From the NCBI GenBank assembly GCA_002333145.1, contig DDBN01000081.1, forward strand, positions 31,608-95,607: a DNA stretch of 64,000 nucleotides. The letters run 5' to 3'. The notes beneath the pieces are model-generated. The model made no database searches. It was not told the origin of the DNA and saw only the letters and a list, made by a program, of their open reading frames with translations. The stretch is from Moraxellaceae bacterium UBA2031. GTDB taxonomy: Bacteria > Pseudomonadota > Gammaproteobacteria > Pseudomonadales > Moraxellaceae. Below, piece by piece: positions 37,565 to 46,451 of the stretch (position 1 is its first letter; each line of letters begins with the position of its first letter). Made by a program: the position numbers and the translations under genes.

Positions 37565-37715
37565 TAGAATTCTCCTTACGAAATGCTGGGCCTAATGCCC
37601 GGTGGCGCCTTTGTAACAAAAGCGCCGTATGAACGAAACCCCTGACTTACGCGCGAACAACACTTGTACCAAGACAGTGCCTATTCTGGCGAGCAATCGA
37701 AGACGGGCATTCGCA

Positions 37716-38102
37716 TTATATTATAGCGGATAAAAAGCCTTGGGGCTGCTTTGTTATCGCCACACTGAGAATGAATGCAAAGACCAAAAGCGCCATGAAA
37801 AACATGAATACACGAGCACCCCAAGACTTCATGAAACGAAAAGCCATCATGCCAAAGGCAATATAGACGAACAGGGCAACAATCTTGACCTGCACAAACG
37901 CAGGGAAGCTCCCCATCATGCCTACTAGGATAAATGCCGACACCAGCAGGATCGTATCGATCACGTGGGGCAACACCTTGACCAGCTTGGCATTAAACAG
38001 GGAGGACTCTTGCATCATCCAGAGCCCGCGAAGCATAAAGAACGCACCGCTGGCCACTGCAGCCGTCATATGTATGTGCTTGAAAAATATGTAGCCGGTC
38101 AT
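37716..38102 (-). CDS. SirB2 family inner-membrane protein
   Basis: A 128-residue protein with four hydrophobic helices. It begins MTGYIFFKHIHMTAAVASGA, with the early His-His pattern and then FMLRGLWMM, as in SirB2. LPHVIDTILLVSAF is the second family block. The function is unknown. The ATG at 38102 has GGGGA upstream; a TTG 12 bases earlier is within it. It stands alone. Confidence 0.82.
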   Translation of the reverse strand: MTGYIFFKHIHMTAAVASGAFFMLRGLWMMQESSLFNAKLVKVLPHVIDTILLVSAFILVGMMGSFPAFVQVKIVALFVYIAFGMMAFRFMKSWGARVFMFFMALLVFAFILSVAITKQPQGFLSAII

Positions 38103-38280
38103 AAGAGTCCCCAAGGTTGATGGGCGCCTTTTTCGCAGAATACTGGGCTGCGGTCAAACCCCCTATTACACAAGGCCTCGCCTACTAGGCGAGAATGCAG
38201 GGCTCTGGCAATGCTTTCACTCGTAACGCCCACTGCATGAATAATCTGCCTAAGAGTGATTCCAGCGAAGGCTAAGTGTC

Positions 38281-38289
38281 TGGTATAGT
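38281..38289 (+). promoter_or_regulatory. Extended -10 promoter of the tRNA-Leu gene
   Basis: CTGGTATAGT has an extended -10 element (TGG before TATAGT) ending 11 bases before the tRNA. A GC-rich stretch (GCCGCCG) follows, as in stringently controlled promoters. No good -35 box is seen. Confidence 0.5.
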
Positions 38290-38299
38290 CGCCGCCGAT

Positions 38300-38384
38300 G
38301 CGCCAGTGGCGAAACTGGTAGACGCGCTGGATTTAGGTTCCAGTCCTTTGCGGGGTGTGGGTTCAAGTCCCTCCTGGCGCACCA
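38300..38384 (+). tRNA. tRNA-Leu (anticodon TAG)
   Basis: A class II tRNA with encoded CCA. The acceptor arms GCGCCAG and CTGGCGC pair over 7 bp. The anticodon stem CTGGA/TCCAG frames the loop TTTAGGT with anticodon TAG at 38334-38336. The T arm is GGGTTCAAGTCCC with its usual TTCAAGT loop. A long variable arm is present. It reads CUA (and by wobble CUG/CUN) leucine codons. It ends before an intrinsic terminator. Confidence 0.97.
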
Positions 38385-38425
38385 CTAATTGATTTATCGG
38401 CATTCAAAAGCATCCTGAATGCCCT

Positions 38426-38460
38426 AAAAAAGCCCAGCAAATGCTGGGCTTTTTGTTTTA
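38426..38460 (+). terminator. Terminator after tRNA-Leu
   Basis: AAAAAGCCCAGC-AAAT-GCTGGGCTTTTTGTTTTA: a 12-bp stem with a T run, 42 bases past the tRNA. Confidence 0.9.
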
Positions 38461-38508
38461 TTACCCCACTACCAAGCCCTGCTGACTACCCCCTCGCGTA
38501 ATCCCTCG

Positions 38509-39384
38509 CTAGATCTGCTCACTCAAATCCTTTGTTTTCTGCCCACGATTCGCCAAGCCAATGACAACGCCAAGTCCCATTCCCGCAAGCAGACCACTTA
38601 GATGCCCGACGTTGGATACTGGTCCAAACAAGACGTCCAACACTCCCGTATAGCCAATCGCTAACCAGCCCAACATGAACCAGAGAATTTCCTTACGCAT
38701 ACGAAAGCCGGCGGCAGGGTTAAATATCGGATACAGCCAGAGATACCCCAGCAGGCCGTAAATGACGCCCGACAACCCACCAAAGTTAGGGCCATATTGA
38801 ATCCCCTGCGCCGCATTACTAATCATGGCAATAACAACACTGATACCCAGTAAACGAAGCGCCGACTGACCTCGTTCTATCAACCCGCCCAACTCCCACC
38901 ACCAGAGCAGATTGAAGGCGATATGCATGAGGCTGAAATGCAGGATGGCAGGCGTGAGCAAGCGCCACCACTGCGCTCCAATCGCACTTGCCGTCAGCGC
39001 GGAGGGGTAGTGAAGCCATTCAAAAAAGATTGTGGGCATAAGATTAAGCCCCGCAAAAACCACCACGCATAAAAGAGCGACTGCACGAGTTAGCTTGCCA
39101 CCACGATGCCACCAATTCATGGCGGTCGATGTTCCGGCATCTGGGTACACAGGCTCTGCCTGAGCATGCCCACTTTGCCAGGATGCTTGCCAATACCGGT
39201 TATCTTGGGGTGATGAAATAAAGGCATCCAGCTCAAGACGTGCTTGTGCGATATCGTCAGAATTGTCTATTAGCAGAGAAAAACCGTCCTGGTTCTGCTC
39301 CAGATGATTAGGCAGGCCGATGCTGGACAAGTAATCACTGAATGCTAATGCAATGCGCTTTTCCGGGAAGGACACTAGTTTCAT
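38509..39384 (-). CDS. Rhomboid intramembrane serine protease (GlpG-like)
   Basis: A 291-residue protein. The N-terminal soluble domain (about 1-90) resembles the GlpG cytoplasmic domain. Six membrane helices follow. The catalytic dyad is S205 in GGLSGVIYG and H261 in SNVGHLSG; H154 and N158 (MHIAFNLLWWW) form the oxyanion side. It cleaves membrane-spanning proteins; the substrate is not known. Its ATG 39384 overlaps the TGA of the upstream peptidase gene (ATGA), so the two are translationally coupled. Confidence 0.93.
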   Translation of the reverse strand: MKLVSFPEKRIALAFSDYLSSIGLPNHLEQNQDGFSLLIDNSDDIAQARLELDAFISSPQDNRYWQASWQSGHAQAEPVYPDAGTSTAMNWWHRGGKLTRAVALLCVVVFAGLNLMPTIFFEWLHYPSALTASAIGAQWWRLLTPAILHFSLMHIAFNLLWWWELGGLIERGQSALRLLGISVVIAMISNAAQGIQYGPNFGGLSGVIYGLLGYLWLYPIFNPAAGFRMRKEILWFMLGWLAIGYTGVLDVLFGPVSNVGHLSGLLAGMGLGVVIGLANRGQKTKDLSEQI

Positions 39385-40430
39385 GATGACGTAGGGTTTT
39401 CCAGTAGTGATTGCAGGGATTCGTGCCTCGCTGACTGTGTCAGTTTGGCAAGTTGACGGCATTGCTCGAAAAAAAGGGGAAGATCACCGCCGACACTTTG
39501 CAGGAGAGCCCGTAGCGCCGGCACCAGATCATGGTACGTTCCCACAGCATTGAGTCGGGCATTGTTTGCGGCGGCAAACCAGGCATCATACCCAGAGTAG
39601 CCTCCCCACTGCTCTTTCTGCCGTGTATAGGCTTCACGCAAGTCAGCCATGATGACCGCTTTACGCTCACGCTTAATTTCATCAGGAAGAATCATTGCAT
39701 AAAGCTGATGCAGCTGTTGGCGAAATGAGAGCACAAGCCGCACAAAATCATTACGCCGCGTTCTAGCCAGCTCAATACGGCCAATATCTTGCGGATAAAT
39801 CACGCTATAACGCCGCAACCCTTCATCAGCCACCATCACGGCAAGGCTTTCATTAAATACTGTATCCCCTGGAACAAACAAAACCTGATGCGTCAGTTCA
39901 TGAAAGATCAGCTCAGCTAGATCACCTTCCGGCTGATGTACAAAGCTTGAAAGGACAGGATCACTAAACCAACCGAGTGTTGAGTAGGCGGGGATACCAC
40001 TGAGATAGACCTCCCATCCCTTTTGCTCCAATTCGTCCGCAAATTTGCGCGCCTTACCTTCATCGAAAAATCCACGATAGGACTGTCGGCCGACAAACCA
40101 GTAGTGCCATGTCAGTGGCCGAAGAGAAAGTTCTGGAGCTGCTGTCACAGACCATACGGGATACAGCCTACCAAGCTCGACATACCGGTTGTACTGCCGC
40201 TTTGCAGGTAGCCCTAACTCGTTGCGGGCAAAGTTCCGAATACGCTGAACCGCCTCAAGCTGCCGCTTTAACTTTGGTGCAAGCGAGGCTCCTGCCAGAA
40301 GCCGATCGATCGAACGGCGCTGCATCAAGAGCTTGAAATGCCCTAGAACTGCCTGAAAATAGAAAGCAACGCTTTCACCTGTAAAGCGTAGGGTTCGATG
40401 CAGGGTAGGCAAAAGTGAAGTTTTCTTCAT
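39381..40430 (-). CDS. Predicted zinc aminopeptidase (PF10023 family)
   Basis: A 349-residue protein of the predicted aminopeptidase family. The zinc motif HELTH lies at 177-181 and a likely third ligand is E194 in NESLAV. LSGIPAYSTLGWFSDPVLSS upstream is a family block. The N-terminus has a hydrophobic stretch (about 17-30), but not the lipobox Cys often present in relatives (SVAFYFQAVLGH instead), so its location is uncertain. Substrate unknown. The stop overlaps the start of the rhomboid gene. Confidence 0.82.
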   Translation of the reverse strand: MKKTSLLPTLHRTLRFTGESVAFYFQAVLGHFKLLMQRRSIDRLLAGASLAPKLKRQLEAVQRIRNFARNELGLPAKRQYNRYVELGRLYPVWSVTAAPELSLRPLTWHYWFVGRQSYRGFFDEGKARKFADELEQKGWEVYLSGIPAYSTLGWFSDPVLSSFVHQPEGDLAELIFHELTHQVLFVPGDTVFNESLAVMVADEGLRRYSVIYPQDIGRIELARTRRNDFVRLVLSFRQQLHQLYAMILPDEIKRERKAVIMADLREAYTRQKEQWGGYSGYDAWFAAANNARLNAVGTYHDLVPALRALLQSVGGDLPLFFEQCRQLAKLTQSARHESLQSLLENPTSS

Positions 40431-40674
40431 GGAGTCATACTAGCAAAAAGTGGGTGTCGCTTGGCAGCATCAAGGCAATACTTTCATCAAGACCGGCTTG
40501 TGCCACCGCAGAAGCCATCATGAATGATAGAAAGTCAAAGAGCCGTAGTTTGTACATTCTTATAGGCACGCAGATGCCTGCACTGAATGGGTGTATCCTC
40601 CTAAAAATCCTATTTTTTTGGCAATATTTACTCGCCAGCCCCCGAAATACATCTCCTTGAGACTGGAGCCCAAA

Positions 40675-41547
40675 ATGACCGATAGCAATGCGATTGTGAC
40701 TGAACTACAGCGGCTGAACCGCCTCCTGCATGGTGCCCTTCCTGCCCCAGCACCCACTCCGGATTTTGCAACAGGACTGGCCTTTCGCTGGCGCGCCCAT
40801 CCGCATGGTGGCTATCTGGAAACTATCAGCGACCTGAGCCCGATCGTACTGAATGACCTTCAGGGTATTGACCGCCAGAAAGCTGAAATCCGGCGCAATA
40901 CAGAACAGTTTGTTCGAGGCTTTACGGCCAACAATGTTTTGCTAACGGGCACTCGTGGTGCAGGAAAGTCATCCTTGATCAAGGCACTGCTTAATGAGTT
41001 CTCAGCTCAAGGCTTACGCGTTATTGAGGTGGACAAACACCTGCTGCATGAACTGCCAGACATCGTAGCCCTGCTGCAGATCAGGGATGAACGCTTCATC
41101 ATCTATTGTGATGACTTGTCCTTTAGCGAAGATGATGCCAGCTATCGCGCCCTGAAAAGCATCTTGGATGGCAGCATGCATTCAGGCAGTGACAACGTCA
41201 TCATTTACGCCACCAGCAATCGCCGCCATCTGCTGCCGGAATATCTCCACGAGAACCTTATGACCTCCGTTGGAAAAAGTGGCGAGATTCACCCTAATGA
41301 GGTCATTGATGAGAAGGTATCGCTATCGGATCGCTTTGGTCTGTGGCTGACGTTTTACCCTGCCAGCCAAGATGATTATCTGGGCATGGCCTCACACTGG
41401 GTGCGCCATTATGGCCTATCTTTTACCGACGATACCCGTGTTGCTGCGCTGCAATGGGCTATGGCGCGAGGCAACCGTTCTGGCCGCACCGCCTCACAAT
41501 TCGCTCGTGACTGGGCGGGCCGCCAACAGCTGGCTCGGGCAAACTAA
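40675..41547 (+). CDS. DUF815 family ATPase
   Basis: A 290-residue AAA-type P-loop protein. Walker A TGTRGAGKSSLIKALL lies near residues 86-101. Walker B is IIYCDDLSFSEDDASYRALK. A sensor-like YATSNRRHLLPEY follows, and SDRFGLWLTFYPASQDDYL is the family signature. No membrane helix. Function unknown. ATG 40675 has TGGAG seven bases upstream. It stands alone, convergent with the OYE gene. Confidence 0.9.
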   Translation: MTDSNAIVTELQRLNRLLHGALPAPAPTPDFATGLAFRWRAHPHGGYLETISDLSPIVLNDLQGIDRQKAEIRRNTEQFVRGFTANNVLLTGTRGAGKSSLIKALLNEFSAQGLRVIEVDKHLLHELPDIVALLQIRDERFIIYCDDLSFSEDDASYRALKSILDGSMHSGSDNVIIYATSNRRHLLPEYLHENLMTSVGKSGEIHPNEVIDEKVSLSDRFGLWLTFYPASQDDYLGMASHWVRHYGLSFTDDTRVAALQWAMARGNRSGRTASQFARDWAGRQQLARAN

Positions 41548-41564
41548 CCGAGCCAGCCTGAACA

Positions 41565-42815
41565 TCAGGCGCGCAGACGGCGAGTTTTGAAAGTGTGCCA
41601 GCCGTTCTCGGCCATTACCGCCAAAAAAGACAGCACGGCGGACTCATTGGGGCGTGGCTCACGGCCATTGGCCATACGTCGCAACTGACGCGAGTACCAC
41701 GCTACCTCCATGAGTGCCATGCGGTCGATCGGGGAAATACCCGTCTTGATTGGCTTAACCAGATAACGGGGATCTTGTCCGGCCAACACACGCAACGGGA
41801 GATCCGGTTCAATCGCCAAGCCACGGCCAATTCCCACAATATCAATTGCCCCAGAGCTAATGGCCTCGGCCATAACCGCACAGGTACGAAAACCACCGGT
41901 GAGCATAAGCGGGGTATTCACCGCGGCTCTCGCCTTTTCGGCAAATTCGAGGAAATAGGCTTCGCGACGACGAGTTGATTCTTTCTGACGCAAGCCACTC
42001 ATGGCCGGTGCTTCATATGTGCCACCAGAGATCTCAATCAAGTCGATACCTGCATCAGCCAGCGCACGAATCACATCGAGCGACTCCTCTTCGGAAAAGC
42101 CTCCTTTCTGAAAGTCCGCGGAATTGAGCTTGATACCTATCGGAAAAGACTTACCTACCTGTGCACGAATCTCGCGAAATACTTCCAGAACAAAGCGGCG
42201 ACGGTTTTCGGCACTGCCGCCCCAACGATCCTGACGCTGATTGTGATGCCCTGAGAGAAACTGACTCACCAGATACCCATGAGCACCATGAATCTGTACG
42301 CCCGTAAATCCAGCTTTCTTGGCCACTGCAGCAGCAAGGCCAAAACGCCGGATAATATCCTCTATCTCAGCCTCGACTAACTCACGCGGCGTGGTAAAAA
42401 AACGAGAAAGTGCCTCACCAAAAGGAATTGCTGAGGGTGCAACGTTTTCTGCATTCAAGCCTTTCGGAGACTGCTTTCCTGGATGGTTTATCTGCATCCA
42501 GAGCTCTGTTCCGTTACGCGTACCGACCTTGGCCCACTCGCTCAATTTGGCCAGGTCACGCTCATCTTCAATCGCTACATTATTAGGCTCACCCAGTGCG
42601 CGGCGATCAATCATCACATTGCCCGTGATTAACAAACCGGTGCCGCCATCCGCCCAACGCTCATACAGCTTGGCCAGCCCGTTAGTCATACGGTTATCAA
42701 CCGTTCCTAGCGCCTCACTCATGGCAGACTTGCCAATCCTATTCTTTATAACGGTGCCGTTAGGCAGGGTCAGCGGTTGGGATAAAACACTGGATGCATC
42801 ACTCGAAAAAGTCAT
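41565..42815 (-). CDS. Old yellow enzyme-type NADH:flavin oxidoreductase
   Basis: A 416-residue FMN-binding TIM barrel. PLTLPNGTVIKNRIGKSAMS starts the barrel, IHGAHGYLVSQFLSG holds the substrate His pair near residue 180, and RWGGSAENRRRFVLEVFREI follows. TGGFRTCAVMAEAIS and DIVGIGRGLAIEPDLP bind the FMN phosphate. It probably reduces activated C=C bonds or nitro groups, but there is no C-terminal 4Fe-4S domain. It is read divergently from the ArsR-type regulator gene, which may control it. Confidence 0.88.
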   Translation of the reverse strand: MTFSSDASSVLSQPLTLPNGTVIKNRIGKSAMSEALGTVDNRMTNGLAKLYERWADGGTGLLITGNVMIDRRALGEPNNVAIEDERDLAKLSEWAKVGTRNGTELWMQINHPGKQSPKGLNAENVAPSAIPFGEALSRFFTTPRELVEAEIEDIIRRFGLAAAVAKKAGFTGVQIHGAHGYLVSQFLSGHHNQRQDRWGGSAENRRRFVLEVFREIRAQVGKSFPIGIKLNSADFQKGGFSEEESLDVIRALADAGIDLIEISGGTYEAPAMSGLRQKESTRRREAYFLEFAEKARAAVNTPLMLTGGFRTCAVMAEAISSGAIDIVGIGRGLAIEPDLPLRVLAGQDPRYLVKPIKTGISPIDRMALMEVAWYSRQLRRMANGREPRPNESAVLSFLAVMAENGWHTFKTRRLRA

Positions 42816-42886
42816 TACGCTATTCCTGTCAGTCAGCGGCGAAAGGGACGCTACCCAATAATTCGATACTTGTCAAACTATCAATA

Positions 42887-42904
42887 TGTGCCACAATGAG
42901 CACA
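42887..42904. promoter_or_regulatory. Candidate operator between the OYE and ArsR genes
   Basis: TGTGC-CACAATGA-GCACA: a 5-bp inverted repeat with 8-base spacer, inside the 113-base divergent gap. The size suits an ArsR-type dimer. Confidence 0.4.
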
Positions 42905-42928
42905 ATCTAATCATACGGAGTTCATGAT

Positions 42929-43246
42929 GTGACTCGCCAACGCCCTGTCGATCTCGACCGTCTGGCCCGCACTTTCAAGGCGCTGTCCAATCCCAACAGA
43001 CTGGCCATTTATCTGGAAGTGCTACAACAAAACAGAGCCGATGTGAAAAGTTGCGGGCTCTCGCATCTGATCGATAAACTGGATATTGGCGCCCCCACCG
43101 TTTCCCATCACACTAAAGAGCTGGTTGATGCGGGATTAATCAGTGTTCAACGGGATGGCCGTTTCATTCGTTGTACGCTCGATGACTCCATGCGAGAAAT
43201 ATTGCACGAGTTTTTTGCTCGCAATAGCAACTCTGCCGACAGGTAA
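42929..43246 (+). CDS. ArsR family transcriptional regulator
   Basis: A 105-residue winged-helix protein. FKALSNPNRLAIYLEVLQQN opens the HTH domain, APTVSHHTKELVDAGLISV is the recognition helix and VQRDGRFIRCTLDD the wing. One Cys (CGLSH) occurs, but the classic ArsR metal motif ELCVCDL is absent, so the ligand may be organic. It starts with GTG at 42929, GGAG eight bases upstream. It lies six bases before the MBL gene and divergent from the OYE gene. Confidence 0.88.
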   Translation: MTRQRPVDLDRLARTFKALSNPNRLAIYLEVLQQNRADVKSCGLSHLIDKLDIGAPTVSHHTKELVDAGLISVQRDGRFIRCTLDDSMREILHEFFARNSNSADR

Positions 43247-43252
43247 ATTTCT

Positions 43253-44077
43253 ATGTCACTCAACGTCCATCATTTGAATTGCGGCACCATGTGTCCAGCA
43301 TGTGCACGCCTGATCAATGGCAAGGGAGGCTGGCTAGACCCCGCACAACTGGTCTGTCATGTACTGCTTATCGAAACGCCTAAAGATGGACTGGTGCTGG
43401 TAGATACCGGCATCGGCACACATGACATCGAAACGCCCTCCCGACTTGGCCAGCCATTTCTCGCTCTAACCCGCCCCCTGCTGGATCACCATGAAACTGC
43501 ATTGGCACAGGTAGAACGATTAGGCTTTAGTGCCAACGACGTACGCCACATTATCGTAACGCACCTCGACTTGGATCATGCCGGCGGATTGCCAGACTTT
43601 CCCTTGGCTCAAGTGCATGTATTTGCCCCCGAATTTAACTCCGCCATGAACCCGACATGGCGTGAACGTGCTCGCTATCTGCCAAGCCAGTGGGCCCACA
43701 GCCCTCGTTGGGTGCAGCATGATGGTGGCGGTGAGAACTGGTACGGCTTCCGCAATCTACGGCCTATTCCGGGACTGACTGAAGACATACTGATGGTGCC
43801 ACTGGTTGGCCATACACGCGGGCATTGTGGCGTCGCTGTGCGTACCGATACTGGCTGGATTATGCATTGCGGAGATGCTTATTTCTTTCATGGACAGATG
43901 AATCCTGCACACCCTCACTCAACACTGGGCATGAATATTTTCGAGCGCATGGTGCAAATGGATGCCGCTCAGCGCATTCATAATCAGGAGCGCTTACTTG
44001 ACCTGGTGCGCCAGCACGGCAATGAAGTCCAACTCTTTTGTGCCCATGATGTTGTGGAGTTTCGGCGTTACACCTGA
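43253..44077 (+). CDS. MBL-fold metallo-hydrolase, lactonase-like
   Basis: A 274-residue metallo-beta-lactamase-fold enzyme. The metal motif THLDLDHAGG gives the HxDxDH pattern seen in AHL lactonases (AiiA type); further ligands are VGHTRGHCG and MHCGDAYF. The substrate cannot be told. It is co-transcribed with the ArsR regulator, six bases apart. The opening HHLNCGTMCPACARLINGKGG carries three Cys that are unusual for a lactonase. Confidence 0.85.
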   Translation: MSLNVHHLNCGTMCPACARLINGKGGWLDPAQLVCHVLLIETPKDGLVLVDTGIGTHDIETPSRLGQPFLALTRPLLDHHETALAQVERLGFSANDVRHIIVTHLDLDHAGGLPDFPLAQVHVFAPEFNSAMNPTWRERARYLPSQWAHSPRWVQHDGGGENWYGFRNLRPIPGLTEDILMVPLVGHTRGHCGVAVRTDTGWIMHCGDAYFFHGQMNPAHPHSTLGMNIFERMVQMDAAQRIHNQERLLDLVRQHGNEVQLFCAHDVVEFRRYT

Positions 44078-44135
44078 GAACTTATCACCTGCAGAAAGGG
44101 CTTTATTGATGCCGATCCTTGCTGCAGGTGATACA

Positions 44136-44936
44136 TCAGAAATCGCGTCTTTGCAGTCGCCCCAACGCCTCCAACATAACTGCCTCCATGTCCCGCGCCA
44201 GCTTTCGAGCATCTCTTCCATCGGGCATCACTGATGGCAAAACAAGAACATCCACTACCATGCGCTCGCCCTTAAGAATATCGATAGCATGATCCATAAA
44301 CAGATCATCGCCGATGAATGGCGCATGTGGATGAAGATCATCATGCTCGTCGCGATAACAAACCAGTACAGGTTGGAGTGGCACCTCCTCCTTCACTGCC
44401 GCCCCGAACAATTTGTGAAAAAACCGCTTTATCTTTTCACCGTTCGTGGTGGTTCCTTCGGGGAAAAAAAGGATATTGCGCCCGGCACGTAAATGGCCTG
44501 CCAACCGGATTTCTACACTTCCGGCTTCACCTGATCCGCGCTGTATAAATAACGTTCCCGCCGCACGAGCAAGCCACCCCACTACGGGCCAGTTCGCCAC
44601 CTCGGCCTTGGACAAAAAATAGACGGGAAAGTGTGCGCCCAGCACCGGAATATCCAGCCACGATACATGATTGGAAATCCACATGGCATGCTGATCCAGT
44701 GGCTCGCCATGCACCCGGACATCCAGATTGAGAATCTCGCAGAAACGACGATGCCACCAACGAATCAGTGGCTGTTGGTATATACGGTACTGAACAAAAG
44801 CAGCCCCACACACCACGGCCAACACTGCACCCGCTAGCAGATGCAGGCTCAGTCGAACAATGCGATAATACAAACGTAACCTGATCTTGAACGAAGCACT
44901 TTCTATTGATGCCACTGTCTTTCGCCTGTCATGCAA
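44136..44936 (-). CDS. 1-acyl-sn-glycerol-3-phosphate acyltransferase (PlsC-like)
   Basis: A 266-residue membrane-bound acyltransferase. One N-terminal helix (about 30-50) precedes the catalytic NHVSWLDIPVLG (HX4D) near residue 89 and the glycerol-phosphate motif FFPEGTTTNGEKI near residue 157. It would acylate lysophosphatidate or a lipid precursor such as an ornithine lipid. The reading frame opens with TTG at 44936; GTG 44915, with AGG upstream, is an alternative. It is convergent with the MBL gene. Confidence 0.87.
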   Translation of the reverse strand: MHDRRKTVASIESASFKIRLRLYYRIVRLSLHLLAGAVLAVVCGAAFVQYRIYQQPLIRWWHRRFCEILNLDVRVHGEPLDQHAMWISNHVSWLDIPVLGAHFPVYFLSKAEVANWPVVGWLARAAGTLFIQRGSGEAGSVEIRLAGHLRAGRNILFFPEGTTTNGEKIKRFFHKLFGAAVKEEVPLQPVLVCYRDEHDDLHPHAPFIGDDLFMDHAIDILKGERMVVDVLVLPSVMPDGRDARKLARDMEAVMLEALGRLQRRDF

Positions 44937-45162
44937 TGCGGTAAAAGCCCCTTACCTTTAAAAGTAAAAAGGCATTGGTCTTTAATAAGTCACTATACGG
45001 ATAGTCTCAACACCCCATTATTTACAAGGTCCGAGCCAGAGCAGCATAACCGAGGTGATCGGTTAGCGTTCAATATTCTGTTTATCTGCACTTACAACAG
45101 GATTTGCGTTTGAGCAGGCGATGGTTTCAACTTCACCCTCGCAAACATTTTCAGGAGCCCAC

Positions 45163-45966
45163 ATGGAATACCTGCTCTATTTGGGCGTAGGGGCCTTGGC
45201 CGGACTTCTAGGCGGACTGCTAGGCATTGGTGGTGGGCTGGTTATCGTCCCCGTGCTGGTTTACAGCTTTCAGGCCCATGGTTTTGATCCTGCCGTATTA
45301 ACACAGATGGCGATAGCAACCTCCTTGGCGACCATCATCTCCACCTCCTTCAGTTCCGTTAGAGCCCATCATGATCGTGGTGCTGTTCGGTGGGAGTTGG
45401 TGCGCCAGATAGTTCCCGGCATTGTGCTTGGTACTTTTTTAGGGGCGCAGATTGCTCATCTACTTTCAGGGAAGTGGCTACAACTGCTAATCGGTATATT
45501 TGCCATTCTCATGTCAGTACAGATGCTGAGCAATTGGCGGCCCGGTGGTCACAAGTCGGCACCTCCCTCAATACCTGGTGCGCGGGGACTGTTTTGGGGA
45601 GGTGGCGTGATTGGTACGGCATCAGCTCTTTTTGGCATTGGCGGCGGTAGTCTGACAGTACCTTGGTTAAGCTCCCATTCGGTGAATATGCGTGAGTCTG
45701 TTGCAACGTCATCGGCTTGCGGCATAGCAATTGCTATCGCTGGATCAATCGGTTTTATCTGGACTGGCTGGAACACCACCGGACTACCTGCCTACTCACT
45801 AGGCTATATTTACCTACCGGCATTTATCGGCATCAGTCTGACAAGCATCCTGTCCGCCCGGGTCGGTGTTCGCTTAGCGCATCAACTGCCGGCCAGCACC
45901 CTTAAGAAGGTATTTGCCCTCCTGCTAGTGATGGTAGGAGTCAAGATGATTCTTGGTTCACTGTAG
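45163..45966 (+). CDS. TauE/SafE family anion exporter
   Basis: A 267-residue membrane protein with about eight helices and two TauE repeats: GALAGLLGGLLGIGGGLVIV and SALFGIGGGSLTVPWLSSH. The family exports sulfite or organosulfur anions. Substrate not visible here. The ATG 45163 follows AGGAG; an earlier ATG at 45121 adds 14 polar residues and has no site. It stands alone. About 225 bases upstream are non-coding. Confidence 0.88.
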   Translation: MEYLLYLGVGALAGLLGGLLGIGGGLVIVPVLVYSFQAHGFDPAVLTQMAIATSLATIISTSFSSVRAHHDRGAVRWELVRQIVPGIVLGTFLGAQIAHLLSGKWLQLLIGIFAILMSVQMLSNWRPGGHKSAPPSIPGARGLFWGGGVIGTASALFGIGGGSLTVPWLSSHSVNMRESVATSSACGIAIAIAGSIGFIWTGWNTTGLPAYSLGYIYLPAFIGISLTSILSARVGVRLAHQLPASTLKKVFALLLVMVGVKMILGSL

Positions 45967-46002
45967 ATACATCAAAAAGATGGCTGAACTGCTCATCGCG
46001 AT

Positions 46003-46314
46003 TCAATTTAATGACGTTACCGCAGCCGTAGCTACCTGATCACCCTTGAAGCGAATGTCGCAAACATATTGGCTGCTTTTGCCATAAACAACGGCGAGGC
46101 TATTTTCTCGACGGAAGGCTGTTGCTTGATCATGCTCCTGCTGCAAGCGGGAAATTACTTTTTCCGCTGTTTCCCCCGGCTGACTGGCCGCACAAAAAGA
46201 GAGTGCCCGTGACTCCGCATGGCTCTCGCCAACATGGGCATAAAGGCTAGCAGCAGCCAAGCCTACACAGGCCGCCAAAGCGATACGGGGGAAAAGTATT
46301 TTTATTGTTGTCAT
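46003..46314 (-). CDS. Small secreted protein, unknown function
   Basis: A 103-residue protein with a clear signal peptide (LAACVGLAAASLYA|HVGES). The mature part has two Cys (SFCAAS and QYVCDIRF) that may form a disulfide, and a charged helix between (VISRLQQEHDQATAFRREN). No family recognised. It lies between the TauE gene and ppc. Confidence 0.65.
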   Translation of the reverse strand: MTTIKILFPRIALAACVGLAAASLYAHVGESHAESRALSFCAASQPGETAEKVISRLQQEHDQATAFRRENSLAVVYGKSSQYVCDIRFKGDQVATAAVTSLN

Positions 46315-46451
46315 GGCTCATCCAATTTGTGGGCTTTTGTTCATCCGAATCAGGGGTACTACACTGCCTCTAAACCCTGAAGGCCTCATGGTTATATCCC
46401 CAACGCCCACTCTTGGAAACCACCCGGTCGACAAACGGTAGCCTAAATCGT

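Noticed and set aside
38300..38384. tRNA-Leu as an integration site
   Set aside because: No integrase or partial tRNA copy is seen nearby; the 3' end is followed by a normal terminator.
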